Source: Oceanobacillus profundus
Lineage (GTDB): Bacteria; Bacillota; Bacilli; Bacillales; Amphibacillaceae
Reading direction: 5' to 3'
DNA: 64,000 nucleotides
Assembly (NCBI RefSeq): GCF_003515705.1
Contig: NZ_QWEH01000018.1
Coordinates: 43,338 to 107,337 of the forward strand
Positions within the stretch are counted from its first letter, which is position 1, and the number at the start of each line of letters is the position of its first letter. The notes under the pieces are model-generated. The model was not told where the DNA came from and did not search any database. It was given only the letters and a program-made list of their open reading frames with translations. The position numbers were made by a program, and so were the translations under genes. Of this stretch, positions 36,227 through 46,030 are shown piece by piece.

Positions 36227-36719
36227 AGAAATCTTCCTTTTTATTTTCATTATGCTGGTACTATATCTACCAATTTACCGATTATGCTTTTAAGTGGATT
36301 AAATCAATTTTTTACTAGATTTATTCACAACTTCTAAAGAATGTAACATCCTTTATATTATCAAATAATAGAATAATTATGAAGATGAGAAATCTAGATT
36401 CAGGGATTATCTAAAGACTTTTGATAGGGGAAGGAATAAAAGTACTTTCATGTTCTGAGAGGTTATTCTGCAGAAAGTCTTATAAGCAGCAGGCTTTCCA
36501 AATCAACTGGGAATTTTTGAATGATAGCTTTTTGGGGTAACCACCAAACCATATGCTATGATGTTTACACAGTTTAGATTATATTCTTATAAGGGGATAA
36601 CTTTCTATAACTTATTATCAAAAATATCTCTCTTATTTTTTACATTTATCACCTTATACTTATAACTTATAAATTGAATTTCTCTGTTTATTTGATTGAA
36701 CTAAATCTCTAAAAATACT
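36227..36719. other. Intergenic stretch without recognised features
   Basis: About 490 AT-rich bases between two minus-strand genes. No coding frame or clear regulatory element was recognised. Confidence 0.5.
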
Positions 36720-37607
36720 TTATTCTTTCAATAAGTATGACTTGATCAAATCTACAAATAATCCTATAACTGGCTTATGATTATCCTTATGCCATGCTAA
36801 CGCTGTTATTTTTTTATGCTGTTGTTTAAGAGGAAGGTATTTTACATTTTCATGAACAATTCGTTCCGTTGTTTTCGGCACAAATGCAATACCTATTTCA
36901 GATGCAACAAGAGAGACAATTGTCTGTTGTTCTTGTGCAGTTTGAGTAATATTAGGATAGAACCCTGCATTTCTGCACAATGCAATTATAGAATCATAAT
37001 AACCTTTCCCTGATTTTTCAGGGGTCATAATAACCCTATCGCGTTCAAATTCCATTACTTCAACAGGATGTTGACTCTGCGATAGTCTATGATTTAATGG
37101 AACACATGCTACAAAAGGTTCTTCTCGAATAGGTAAATTTATAATATCATCTTCATTGATAGGTGGAACTAAAAACCCAACATCTATTGTACCTTCCTGC
37201 AGTAATCTCACTTGGTCACTAGTTGTTAACTGCCGTACTTCCAATTTGATATTAGGATAAATTTCATTCATTTGCTTGATAATATTAGGTAGTAAATCAT
37301 AAACAACAGAACCTCCAAATCCAATTGTTAGTGAGCCAATTTCCCCGCATGCAATTTCCTTCGTTACATTAATCTCTTTCTCTACTAACTTTAATATCCT
37401 GTTTGCGGCATTAAAAAAGTATTCTCCAGCTTCCGTTAATTCAACTTTTCTGTTAGTTCTCCATAACAGAATAACTCCTAATTCATCTTCTAATTGTTTG
37501 ATTTGTTTACTTAAAGGAGGTTGTGAAATATTTAATTCTAATGCTGCTTCATTAAAGTGCAAGTGCTTAGCTACTGCCACAAAATAACGCAGATGTCTTA
37601 ATTCCAT
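36720..37607 (-). CDS. LysR-family transcriptional regulator
   Basis: 295 residues. The N-terminal helix-turn-helix (MELRHLRYFVAVAKHLHFNEAALELNISQPPLSKQIKQLEDE, quoted in part: LRYFVAVAKHLHFNEAA and SQPPLSKQIKQLE) and a substrate-binding domain (GSLTIGFGGSVVYDLLP) are standard for the BenM/CatM-like branch. It is divergent from the M24/YfcC operon, with a LysR-box palindrome between, and so should activate that operon in response to its substrate. Confidence 0.9.
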   Translation of the reverse strand: MELRHLRYFVAVAKHLHFNEAALELNISQPPLSKQIKQLEDELGVILLWRTNRKVELTEAGEYFFNAANRILKLVEKEINVTKEIACGEIGSLTIGFGGSVVYDLLPNIIKQMNEIYPNIKLEVRQLTTSDQVRLLQEGTIDVGFLVPPINEDDIINLPIREEPFVACVPLNHRLSQSQHPVEVMEFERDRVIMTPEKSGKGYYDSIIALCRNAGFYPNITQTAQEQQTIVSLVASEIGIAFVPKTTERIVHENVKYLPLKQQHKKITALAWHKDNHKPVIGLFVDLIKSYLLKE

Positions 37608-37621
37608 ATGGTTTCCTCCTG

Positions 37622-37640
37622 TGATACCTAAAAGGTATCA
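37622..37640. promoter_or_regulatory. LysR-type binding site
   Basis: TGATACC and GGTATCA are perfect inverted arms around TAAAA, giving the T-N11-A pattern of LysR boxes. The site lies 15 bases upstream of the LysR gene and about 90 bases before the M24 gene. Confidence 0.7.
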
Positions 37641-37726
37641 TTCTTTACTTATAATATATTATACATATATTTAATAATTTGATAATATCAATTCAAATTA
37701 ATTTAAAAAAAACGGAGATGATAAGT

Positions 37727-38908
37727 TTGCAACTTGATATTAATAAGTTAGAAATTAGAAATAGGCAAAATAACTATCTTAAAAAATTAACGGAAAAGAA
37801 AGTTGATGCAAGTATCTTATTTAACACTACTAATATTTTTTACTTAACTGGTTTTCATTTTAGACCATCTGAGAGACCGATAGCTTTTATTACAGATACT
37901 AAACAAAAAACACATTTATTTGTACCAAGATTAGAAAAAGAACACGCTGAAGAATATGCGGTAATTGACAATGTTCATTACTATCAGGAATATCCTGGTT
38001 TGATCCATCCTATGGAGCATTTGAAGGAAGTACTTCAAGCAAATAATTTTGAGAACAAAATTGTTGGATTAGATGCAAGCGGTTACAATTCCTCAAAAGG
38101 ATATAGAGGACCCAACATTGCAAATCTCTTAAACTTTGATAGAGAGGTTTATATCAAAGACATGGTAGAAAGTATGAGATATGTTAAATCCCAAGATGAA
38201 ATAGAATTAATAAAAGAGTCTGCACGATGGGGAAATCTTGCTCACACCCTTCTTGTTAAATACACAAGATTAGGAAAGCGAGAGATAGAAATTGAAGGAC
38301 TAGCTACGTATGAAGCTACCAGAGCTATGTTCGAAACCCTTGGTAATGAGTATAGACCATATGGTTCACCAGCTCATGCCTTTTATCGAGGGCAAATCGG
38401 ACCTCATTCTGCTTTTCCACATTCCCAAAATCAAAATGCTGAAATTAAACATGGTTACAATGTCGTTTCTCAAGCAGCAGCAGATGTATGGGGCTACAAA
38501 AGTGAATTAGAACGTACGATGTTCATATTAGAAGTTAATAAACTACAGGAATCATTTTTCCAACATATGATTAATGTTCAAGATATTGCATTTAACACAA
38601 TAAAACCTGGAATTCCTGCATCTAGAATAGAGGAAGAAGTACAACGTTATTATCAAGAAAATAATCTAAACAAATATATCAGACACCATACTGGTCATAA
38701 TATGGGATTGCTTAATCATGAAGCACCATTTTTTGATTTAGGAGACCATACGATTCTTAAACCTGGAATGGTTTTTTCTGTAGAGCCAGGTTTATATGTA
38801 GAAGGATTAGGTGCTTTTCGTCATTCCGACACCATTGTGATTACTGAGAATGGAATGGAGAAAATCACTTATTATCCAAGGGATTTAAACTCTTTAATTA
38901 TTGGTTAA
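37727..38908 (+). CDS. M24-family creatinase-like hydrolase with altered metal site
   Basis: 393 residues from the TTG at 37727, preferred because GGAGATGAT lies at proper spacing before it; the ATG at 37718 is inside that site. It has a creatinase N-domain (LFNTTNIFYLTGFHF) and pita-bread C-domain. The metal ligands of true peptidases are largely lost. The Asp...Asp pair becomes Gln...Glu (SQAAADVWGYKSELERT), and the last Glu region reads AFRHSD instead of VRIED. GHNMG...HE and VEPGLY remain. This pattern resembles metal-independent relatives such as creatinase or ectoine hydrolase more than Xaa-Pro peptidases. It lies in an operon with a YfcC-type permease. Confidence 0.8.
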   Translation: MQLDINKLEIRNRQNNYLKKLTEKKVDASILFNTTNIFYLTGFHFRPSERPIAFITDTKQKTHLFVPRLEKEHAEEYAVIDNVHYYQEYPGLIHPMEHLKEVLQANNFENKIVGLDASGYNSSKGYRGPNIANLLNFDREVYIKDMVESMRYVKSQDEIELIKESARWGNLAHTLLVKYTRLGKREIEIEGLATYEATRAMFETLGNEYRPYGSPAHAFYRGQIGPHSAFPHSQNQNAEIKHGYNVVSQAAADVWGYKSELERTMFILEVNKLQESFFQHMINVQDIAFNTIKPGIPASRIEEEVQRYYQENNLNKYIRHHTGHNMGLLNHEAPFFDLGDHTILKPGMVFSVEPGLYVEGLGAFRHSDTIVITENGMEKITYYPRDLNSLIIG

Positions 38909-38933
38909 TAAAAACAAGATAAGGGATGATGGA

Positions 38934-40361
38934 ATGAACCTACAAAAAAAAGAATATTTTTTGAAAGTGGGTAAAAGTAAAAAAAGATTATTTAAAATGC
39001 CGGATTCTTATATACTTCTATTTATCATGTTAATTTTTGCCTCAATCGCTACTTACCTTATACCAGCGGGAAATTTTGAGAGAGAAGAAGATGGTCTTGT
39101 ACCAACTGTAATACCTGGAAGCTATTCTCAAATTGAAAGTAATCCAGTTGGATTTATGGATTTCTTTTTATCCATACAAACAGGGATGATGGAAGCAGCA
39201 AATATTATATTTCTAGTTCTTATTATTGGTGGGTCATTTGCAATTATAGACTCAACTCAAGCTATTAATTCAGGAATAATGCGTTTAATCAATAAAACAC
39301 GGGATAAAAAAATTCTACTAGTCATTTCTGTATGTACTGTTTTTTCAATTGCCGGTTTTTTAGGTATTTTACACACTGCAGTTATTGCTTTTATTCCTGT
39401 AGGAGTAATTATTGCTCGTGCGTTTAAATTAGATGCAATTGTCGGGGTAGCATTAATATACTTAGGAGCTTACTCAGGATATACTGTTGCAGGACTAGAT
39501 CCAATAACGACAGGATTCGGACAAGAGATAGCTGGTCTCCCTGTATTTAGTGCACTTTGGTATCGTTTTATCATATACTTAGCTATATTAATTTCTTCCA
39601 TTTTATATATTTTTTATTATATTCGAAGGATAGAAAATAACCCAGAACGAAGTATAATGGGTACAAATCGTTTTAGTTCTAATCATGAGGAAATTGATGA
39701 GAACATACCATTTACCGGAACAATGAAAGTTGTTTTACTTTATTTTATTGTCTGTTTAGCAGTTTATACTGTTGGTGTATTTCGAGCAGATTGGGGATTA
39801 AATGAAATGGCAGCAATCTTTCTTATCATAGGGATTGGTACTGCGATTATAGGAAAAATTAATCCAAATGAATTTGTTAAGAAGTTTGTTAAGGGTGCTC
39901 AAGGAATGATATATGCAGCGCTCATTGTAGGTTTAGCAAGGTCAATTGTGGTAGTTTTAGAGGACGGATTGATATTAGACACGATTGTTCATGCCATAGC
40001 TTCTGTTATTGAGCCACTTCCCTCTGCGATAGGAGCATTTAGTATGTACATTTTTAACTTACTTTTCAACTTAATTATCACTTCAGGAAGTGGACAAGCT
40101 GCAATTGTAATGCCAATTATGGCACCTTTAGCAGATATTATAGGTATATCAAGACAAGTTGCCGTATTAGCCTACAACATGGGAGATGGTTTCACTAATA
40201 CGATCGCTCCTACATCAGGCATACTTATGGCTAGTATAGCGGTAGCTGGAGTATCTTGGGTAAAGTGGTTAAGATTTATGCTCCCTCTATTAATGATTTG
40301 GATAGTTATAGGAGCAATTGCTTTAGCTATAGCTCTTGCAATTAATTTAGGTCCTTTCTAA
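38934..40361 (+). CDS. YfcC-family membrane permease
   Basis: 475 residues from the ATG at 38934, with AAGGGATGAT upstream. About 12 hydrophobic segments. N-terminal KMPDSYILLFIMLIFASIATYLIPAG, GGSFAIIDSTQAINSGI and the C-terminal SGSGQAAIVMPIMAPLAD match the YfcC/arginine-ornithine antiporter-related group. Substrates of this group include basic amino acids and peptides, but most are unknown. Co-transcribed with the creatinase-like gene, it probably carries that enzyme's substrate. Confidence 0.83.
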   Translation: MNLQKKEYFLKVGKSKKRLFKMPDSYILLFIMLIFASIATYLIPAGNFEREEDGLVPTVIPGSYSQIESNPVGFMDFFLSIQTGMMEAANIIFLVLIIGGSFAIIDSTQAINSGIMRLINKTRDKKILLVISVCTVFSIAGFLGILHTAVIAFIPVGVIIARAFKLDAIVGVALIYLGAYSGYTVAGLDPITTGFGQEIAGLPVFSALWYRFIIYLAILISSILYIFYYIRRIENNPERSIMGTNRFSSNHEEIDENIPFTGTMKVVLLYFIVCLAVYTVGVFRADWGLNEMAAIFLIIGIGTAIIGKINPNEFVKKFVKGAQGMIYAALIVGLARSIVVVLEDGLILDTIVHAIASVIEPLPSAIGAFSMYIFNLLFNLIITSGSGQAAIVMPIMAPLADIIGISRQVAVLAYNMGDGFTNTIAPTSGILMASIAVAGVSWVKWLRFMLPLLMIWIVIGAIALAIALAINLGPF

Positions 40362-40378
40362 TTCCGTTAAAACTTAGA

Positions 40379-40425
40379 AACTATTATGGAGAATCAATAA
40401 GGTTATTCTTCATAATAGTTTTTTT
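40379..40425 (+). terminator. Rho-independent terminator after the YfcC gene
   Basis: AACTATTATGGAGAAT pairs with ATTCTTCATAATAGTT (15 pairs plus one wobble) and is followed by seven Ts. Confidence 0.85.
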
Positions 40426-40651
40426 AATAAATATTACAAGGAGAATTATCGGAAACAGCTTGCGTCCGCAGTCATGGAAATTCAGGCATCCTTTTTGAGG
40501 CAGAATGTATAAAATATAGAACCAGTTTTTTGGTTAAGATGATGAGTACGATTAACATCATCCTCATAACATCTTTACAAACTACCGTATTTATTATAAA
40601 CTTTAATACACATAAACCCTATTAACTTAATAGGAATAAGGAGGTTTTTTC

Positions 40652-41905
40652 TTGGAACAGCAGGTAGCTGAATCATCAAAGACATGGATTAAACATCCCA
40701 CAACCGTTATTAAAGAACTACAGCCTGTCCAAAAACCATTTTTAACACTCGGAGTTATTGCTTCCGTTATCTTATTTATTGCGATCGTTAGCACAACGGA
40801 TATGGTGCAAGGAGTGCTTTATTTAATAGGTATTGCATTAGGTGTTACACTACTGCAAGCTCGTTTTGGCTTTACTTCAGCTTTCAGACGACTTATGTCC
40901 GTTGGTAATACACAGGGACTCCAGGCTCATATGCTAATGCTCATGGTTGCAACAACATTATTTGCCGTCATTCTTAGTACTGGTTTTTCATTTACTGGTG
41001 CCGATCCCGCAGGATATGTTTCTCCTGTAGGAATAAGCGTCATTTTTGGATCGTTTCTATTTGGTATTGGCATGCAGCTCGGAAACGGCTGTGCCTCTGG
41101 AACACTTTATAACCTCGGTGGTGGTTCCAGTTCGATGATCCTTACGCTGATAGCATTTATCATCGGATCAACAGTTGGCGCACTTCATTTCCCATTCTGG
41201 ATGAGCACACCGTCACTTGAACCATTCTCCCTTGCTACATCAACAAGCCTGGGATATGGTGGGGCTTGGATCGTACAAATAATTATGTTTGTTGTGATTT
41301 ACTTTATTCTCGCTCAATTTGCAAAGAGAAAGAATCCTCCAAGAATGAAGCCACTCGTGACAATAAGCGGATGGAAGAAAATCTTTAGAGGGGCATGGCC
41401 GTTATTTGTTGCTGGAATAATTCTAGCAATCTTAAACGCTCTGACACTAGCAGTCCGTGGTCAGCCATGGGGAATCACATCCGCCTTTGCTTTATGGGGA
41501 GGAAAAGCGCTTGATTCTGTTGGTGTCGACGTTGCTTCGTGGGGATATTTCCAAGGGGAAAACGGCATGGCATTAAGCCAAACCGTTCTAGCTGACTCCA
41601 CAAGTGTGATGAACTTTGGCGTTATCTTAGGAGCATTCATTGCTGCGACTGCGCAAGGTAACTTCAAACCTAAAAAACTAAAAGTCGGTCCAGCCAGCGC
41701 CTCTATTGTTGGCGGATTATTAATGGGATATGGTGCACGACTTGCCTTTGGCTGTAATATCGGTGCATATTTTGGCGGTATTGCGTCATTTAGTTTGCAC
41801 GGTTGGGTATGGATGGTTATGGCAATGCTTGGCACAGGAGTTGCTTTGTTTATTAGGCCGTTGTTTGGGCTGAACAATCCGAAGAAGAATGATTTGTTTT
41901 GTTAG
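40652..41905 (+). CDS. YeeE/YedE (TsuA-like) thiosulfate/sulfur transporter
   Basis: 417 residues, many hydrophobic segments. The start is TTG with AGGAGG eight bases upstream. The two hallmark cysteine motifs are present: GNGCASGTLYNLGGG in the first half and FGCNIGAYFGG near the end, which line the substrate path in the thiosulfate transporter TsuA. No TusA/TsuB-like small sulfurtransferase gene is adjacent, though in many genomes one accompanies the transporter. Confidence 0.87.
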   Translation: MEQQVAESSKTWIKHPTTVIKELQPVQKPFLTLGVIASVILFIAIVSTTDMVQGVLYLIGIALGVTLLQARFGFTSAFRRLMSVGNTQGLQAHMLMLMVATTLFAVILSTGFSFTGADPAGYVSPVGISVIFGSFLFGIGMQLGNGCASGTLYNLGGGSSSMILTLIAFIIGSTVGALHFPFWMSTPSLEPFSLATSTSLGYGGAWIVQIIMFVVIYFILAQFAKRKNPPRMKPLVTISGWKKIFRGAWPLFVAGIILAILNALTLAVRGQPWGITSAFALWGGKALDSVGVDVASWGYFQGENGMALSQTVLADSTSVMNFGVILGAFIAATAQGNFKPKKLKVGPASASIVGGLLMGYGARLAFGCNIGAYFGGIASFSLHGWVWMVMAMLGTGVALFIRPLFGLNNPKKNDLFC

Positions 41906-41910
41906 GGGAA

Positions 41911-41939
41911 TCCTCGTCCGTTAGTGGGCGGGGGTTTTT
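41911..41939 (+). terminator. Terminator after the YeeE/YedE gene
   Basis: TCCTCGTCC pairs with GGGCGGGGG (with G-T pairs) around GTTAGT and is followed by TTTTT. Confidence 0.6.
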
Positions 41940-41955
41940 GGTTAGACGTAAACAG

Positions 41956-41996
41956 GTATTGGAGGTCTATGGGAACAAAATGTGGTCCTCCAATAC
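41956..41996. other. Perfect 10-bp inverted repeat between convergent genes
   Basis: GTATTGGAGG and CCTCCAATAC pair around 21 bases. No strong T-run on either side; possibly a second weak terminator. Confidence 0.35.
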
Positions 41997-42116
41997 TCAT
42001 TGATTTTCTCAGTGCTTTAGGTAACAAAGGAACTTATCTCCAATCAATTTTTTTAAGAAAATTTCTTCAGGATGTTTTCTTACTTAAATTAGTCAATTGC
42101 ACTAGATTAAGGGTTA

Positions 42117-42971
42117 TTATAAATGTTTTAAGCTCACACTTTCCCTCATTTTTTGTAATGCACATCGCCCCAATTCTTTTCTCAAAATCATAACATTTGT
42201 ATAAAGCGCATCAATTATAGATAATTGAGCAATTCTAGAAGATAGTACTTCTAATCGAAAGTCCGTTTCATCAGCAACCGTATATAGAGCAATATCTGCT
42301 CTCTCCGCTAAATATGATTTGGCAAAATTGGTAATAGCTAGAATAGGGACTTTGTTGTTTTTTAACACCTGTGAAATGTCTAATAAGTCTTTTGTTGAAC
42401 CACTAAGTGATATAAGCACAGCAAGATCTTTATCTTTCATCTGAGAGGCAGACATAATCTGAAGATGGGAATCCAAATCAGCATTGGCATTAATTCCACT
42501 TCTTATAAACTTGTGATACGCATCTAGGGCTACAATGGCTGACCCTCCAGATCCAAAAAAATGCACTCTATCTGCTTTCATTATAGCATTGACTGCTTTT
42601 ATAATAAGATTTTCATCCTGGATTTGAAGTGTGTCTTCGATTGTTTTAATATTGGAACGAAAAATTTTTTCAGAAATTACTCCAACACTATCCTTTTCTT
42701 CTATTTTTTCGTTGATATTATCTATAGGGGCAACAACCTCTGCTGCAAGGGCAATTTTCATAGATTGAAAACCTTTAAAACCAATTCGTTTACAAAATCG
42801 AAAAACTGTGGAGTCTGCTATACTTAGTTTCTCTGAGATTTGGTTTATTGTATAATGAATAACTTTATCAGGATATTTTAATATAAAATCAGCAATTAAG
42901 CGTTCTTTATCACTAAAGTGACCATAATTGTTACGAATACTTACTAAACAGTGTTGGTTATTATTCAACAT
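42117..42971 (-). CDS. RpiR/MurR-family transcriptional regulator (HTH + SIS)
   Basis: 284 residues. An N-terminal RpiR helix-turn-helix (DKERLIADFILKYPD, then SIADSTVFRFCKRIGFKGFQSMK) and a SIS sugar-phosphate-binding domain (HFFGSGGSAIVALDAYHKFI, ISLSGSTKDLLDISQ). It is divergent from the mannose-family PTS operon at 43376 and probably controls it in response to the phosphorylated product. An AGGAGG site precedes the ATG. Confidence 0.88.
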   Translation of the reverse strand: MLNNNQHCLVSIRNNYGHFSDKERLIADFILKYPDKVIHYTINQISEKLSIADSTVFRFCKRIGFKGFQSMKIALAAEVVAPIDNINEKIEEKDSVGVISEKIFRSNIKTIEDTLQIQDENLIIKAVNAIMKADRVHFFGSGGSAIVALDAYHKFIRSGINANADLDSHLQIMSASQMKDKDLAVLISLSGSTKDLLDISQVLKNNKVPILAITNFAKSYLAERADIALYTVADETDFRLEVLSSRIAQLSIIDALYTNVMILRKELGRCALQKMRESVSLKHL

Positions 42972-43290
42972 ACATTACCTCCTAAAAATAAAATTTTTAA
43001 CTGAAACATTTAATATAAAAGATTTCAAAAGTACATCTCTTAAGCCTTTTCTTTACAACCATCTATCAAAGAATTAAAAACGGTTATAAAAGTACAATCC
43101 AAATTTTTACACCTTATAAACAGGATTATATGTAGTTTCCCAATCATGATATTCCTCTCTTTAAGAAAAATCATCGAAAAATTTTTTACGAAAATGCGAA
43201 TAAAAGAAAAAATATTCTATATATTGGATTAAGCAGTTTTAAGTGCCTTCCAAGTTACTAACAAAATTAATCGTTCTTAAAAGATTATTA

Positions 43291-43306
43291 TTGTAAACGT
43301 TTACAA
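43291..43306 (+). promoter_or_regulatory. Perfect CcpA cre site upstream of the PTS/M20 operon
   Basis: TTGTAAACGTTTACAA matches WTGNAARCGNWWWCAW at every defined position and is a perfect palindrome, 70 bases before the EIIA start. Confidence 0.8.
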
Positions 43307-43375
43307 AGTAAATTTATTACTTACAAAACCCAACTATAAATATTAACCTAAGAAACCTTAAAAGGAGGAGTAATT

Positions 43376-43798
43376 TTGTCAAACGAATCTTATCAAAGTG
43401 AAATTTTATTATTAACTCACGGGGGGTGGGGAGAAACTCTGATGGATAAATTGACTATGATAATTGGTCAAATAAAAGGAGTAAGTGAAATAGCTCTAAA
43501 TCCTTCTGATACACCAGAGGACTTCTTGAAAAAGGTAGAGCAAAAGATTAAAAAAATGCCAGCTAATTCTTTAATTATCACTGATATCGCTGGCGGTACA
43601 ACGTCAAATGCTGCATTAAAGTTAAGTCAGAAATATAAAATTCATATATTATCCGGATTAAGCGCAATAATGTTGATTGAAGCCATTATAAGACAAAATC
43701 GACCTTTCACAGATGAAAGTATAAAAGAAATTAATGAGGCTGCAATTATGAACTGCCAACATTTGAAAGTACCAGCACCTGACCCAGATCAAGTATAA
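43376..43798 (+). CDS. PTS EIIA component, mannose/fructose/sorbose family
   Basis: 140 residues. The start is TTG with AAAGGAGGAG upstream. The phosphorylatable histidine is in LLTHGGWGETLMDKL near residue 14, and TDIAGGTTSNAAL is the conserved second motif of EIIA-Man. It accepts phosphate from HPr and passes it to the EIIB encoded next. It opens a five-gene operon (EIIA, EIIB, EIIC, EIID, M20 amidohydrolase). Confidence 0.9.
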   Translation: MSNESYQSEILLLTHGGWGETLMDKLTMIIGQIKGVSEIALNPSDTPEDFLKKVEQKIKKMPANSLIITDIAGGTTSNAALKLSQKYKIHILSGLSAIMLIEAIIRQNRPFTDESIKEINEAAIMNCQHLKVPAPDPDQV

Positions 43799-43856
43799 AT
43801 ATAATTTATATATGTTTTACCAAAATAGCAAAAAAACTACCTAGGAGGAGATTTTA

Positions 43857-44366
43857 ATGGCTCAAATAGAATTGGTAAGAGTAGACTTTCGTTTAATACA
43901 CGGTCAAGTAATTACTAAATGGGTGCGCCAAACTTTTGCAAATCGTATTGTGATTATAGATGATAATTTAGCTAAAGATGAATTTATGAGAAGCATATAT
44001 GTAATGGCAGCCCCATCAAATATAGAGGTAAATGTTTATTCGGTTGAATCTGCAATAAGCAATTGGGTAGAAAACGAGATGGGACATGGGAAATTATTCA
44101 TTTTGTTTAAAGATGTTGAAACAGCCTTTAAAACTATAAAGGGAGGAGTTCCAATTAAGGATTTACAAATTGGTGGTTTAGGGGCTGGTCCAGGAAGAAA
44201 GGCTATATTTGGACCAATTACATTAAACGAAGAAGACGCTAATTTGTTAAAAGAATTAGATCAAGAAAATAATTGCCATGTATATTTGCATCAAGTACCA
44301 GATGAACCAAAAATGGAATTAAAAAAGGCTTTAGAAAAATTGGATTCTCTAAAAAATAAAAATTAG
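43857..44366 (+). CDS. PTS EIIB component, mannose/sorbose family
   Basis: 169 residues. The active-site histidine is in RVDFRLIHGQVITKW near residue 15, followed by RIVIIDDNLAKDEFMR, both typical of EIIB-Man/Sor. The C-terminal LQIGGLGAGPGRKAIFGP is also conserved. It transfers phosphate to the incoming sugar with EIIC/EIID. It starts at ATG after AGGAGG. Confidence 0.92.
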   Translation: MAQIELVRVDFRLIHGQVITKWVRQTFANRIVIIDDNLAKDEFMRSIYVMAAPSNIEVNVYSVESAISNWVENEMGHGKLFILFKDVETAFKTIKGGVPIKDLQIGGLGAGPGRKAIFGPITLNEEDANLLKELDQENNCHVYLHQVPDEPKMELKKALEKLDSLKNKN

Positions 44367-44384
44367 GGAAGAGGTGCACCACCA

Positions 44385-45137
44385 ATGAATTTATTAGTAG
44401 CGGCATTATGCGGCATTTTATATTTCATAGGTACTAGTCGTCTTGGTTATGGTTTATCACAAGCAACAGGTTCACCTATTTTTTATGGTTTAATTCTAGG
44501 GTTGGTCTATGGCGAGGTTGAAAAAGGCCTGATCATTGGTGCTACAATACAGCTAATTTATATTGGTATTATTTTTACAGGAGGCAATATGCCTGCCGAT
44601 CAATCACTCGCAGGAATAATCGCTATCCCGATTGCTTTACAGACCGGTATGAATGTAGAAGTTGCTGTCGGACTCGCAGTTCCTTTTGGTATTCTAGGAA
44701 TATTTATTGACCAACTAAGAAGAATTACAAATTCTTACTGGGTATCAAAAGCGGAGAAGTATGCACAAGTTATGGATACAAGGAAAATTTTCCATTGCGC
44801 AATTACGTATCCAACCATAACTATATTTCTATTAACGTTTACTCCTGTTTTCGTTATTACCTTATTTGGTGCTAATGCTGTTACAAGTATAATGAACATT
44901 TTACCCCAAGGGATAATAGATGGTTTTAGCGTTGCAGGTGGGATACTTCCAGCTCTAGGGTTTGCCATTATTATAATGGTTATAGGAAAAAGAGAGATAA
45001 TGCCTTATTTCTTTATTGGATTCTTTTTAGTCGCTTATCTAAAAGTTGACGTTATGGCAGCAGCAGCATTTGGTTTCTGTGTCGCAGCTCTCACCATGTT
45101 TAATTCAATTAAACAGAAGCAGAAGGAGGTTAATTAA
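44385..45137 (+). CDS. PTS EIIC component, mannose/sorbose family
   Basis: 250 residues with about seven hydrophobic segments. GLILGLVYGEVEKGLIIGATIQLIYIG (conserved core VYGEVEKGLIIGATIQL) and NMPADQSLAGIIAIP match EIIC-Man. It forms the membrane channel with EIID. Its ATG follows AAGAGGTG. Confidence 0.9.
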   Translation: MNLLVAALCGILYFIGTSRLGYGLSQATGSPIFYGLILGLVYGEVEKGLIIGATIQLIYIGIIFTGGNMPADQSLAGIIAIPIALQTGMNVEVAVGLAVPFGILGIFIDQLRRITNSYWVSKAEKYAQVMDTRKIFHCAITYPTITIFLLTFTPVFVITLFGANAVTSIMNILPQGIIDGFSVAGGILPALGFAIIIMVIGKREIMPYFFIGFFLVAYLKVDVMAAAAFGFCVAALTMFNSIKQKQKEVN

Positions 45138-45139
45138 TA

Positions 45140-46000
45140 ATGTCTTCTAATTTAGATGAAATACAAAAGCAACGCGAATTAACTAATAGAGATTTAATGA
45201 AGACCTATGCAAGATGGTATTTATCAGTAGAAGTTAGTAATTCTTATGAGCGTTTACAAGCATTGGCATTTTGCAATGCTCTATCTGGGAGCTTAAAAAA
45301 GTTATATAAAGATGATGATCAAGGATATAGAGAAGCTTTAATACGACATTTGCAGTTTTATAATTCTGAAGGAACTTTTGGTGCCGTTATACATGGTGTC
45401 GTTTTATCAATGGAGGAAGAAAAAGCAAAAAGCAAAGATTCTTCAGATTCGCTTTCTGAAGAAGTTATTACAGGATTTAAAACAGGTTTAATGGGACCAA
45501 TTGCTGGTATTGGAGATACATTAATTTGGGGAACCTTAAAGCCTATTATTCTAGCTCTAGCTTCTTCTTTAGCATTAAGTGGACTATTTATCGGAGGTAT
45601 TGTGCCGTTTTTATTCCCATTAGCAGTTATACTAATAGGATACGGTATGATGAAATCTGGATATTTATTAGGAAAAGACTCTGTTACAAAGTTAATGAAA
45701 TCCGGATTAATCAACAATCTTATTAACAGTGCTAGTATTTTAGGATTGTTTATGATGGGAGCACTTTCATCAACTTATATAAAAGTTTCCACTCCTTTAG
45801 AGTTCTCATTTAAAAATGCTGAGCCAATTGTTATTCAAGATATATTAGATCAAATTTTAGTAGGTATATTACCTCTTGCAGCTGTCTTTGGCATATATTT
45901 TTATTTTAAATTGAGAGGACAGTATTATAACAGGCTTATCATGTGGCTAATTGTTATTTCATTAATTACTGGGTTCTTTGGAATATTACAAGGCAGTTAA
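45140..46000 (+). CDS. PTS EIID component, mannose/sorbose family
   Basis: 286 residues. N-terminal soluble part with ARWYLSVEVSNSYERLQALAF. Then GFKTGLMGPIAGIGDTLIWG, the hallmark of EIID-Man, followed by C-terminal membrane segments. It starts two bases after the EIIC stop, so the pair is coupled. Confidence 0.92.
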   Translation: MSSNLDEIQKQRELTNRDLMKTYARWYLSVEVSNSYERLQALAFCNALSGSLKKLYKDDDQGYREALIRHLQFYNSEGTFGAVIHGVVLSMEEEKAKSKDSSDSLSEEVITGFKTGLMGPIAGIGDTLIWGTLKPIILALASSLALSGLFIGGIVPFLFPLAVILIGYGMMKSGYLLGKDSVTKLMKSGLINNLINSASILGLFMMGALSSTYIKVSTPLEFSFKNAEPIVIQDILDQILVGILPLAAVFGIYFYFKLRGQYYNRLIMWLIVISLITGFFGILQGS

Positions 46001-46030
46001 ACATCAATAAATAAGTGAGAGGATTATTAT

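Noticed and set aside
43150..43210. A/T-rich near-palindrome in the RpiR/PTS gap (around GAAAAATTTTTTAC) considered as an RpiR operator
   Set aside because: Symmetry is imperfect and such runs are frequent in this AT-rich DNA; no second copy was found.
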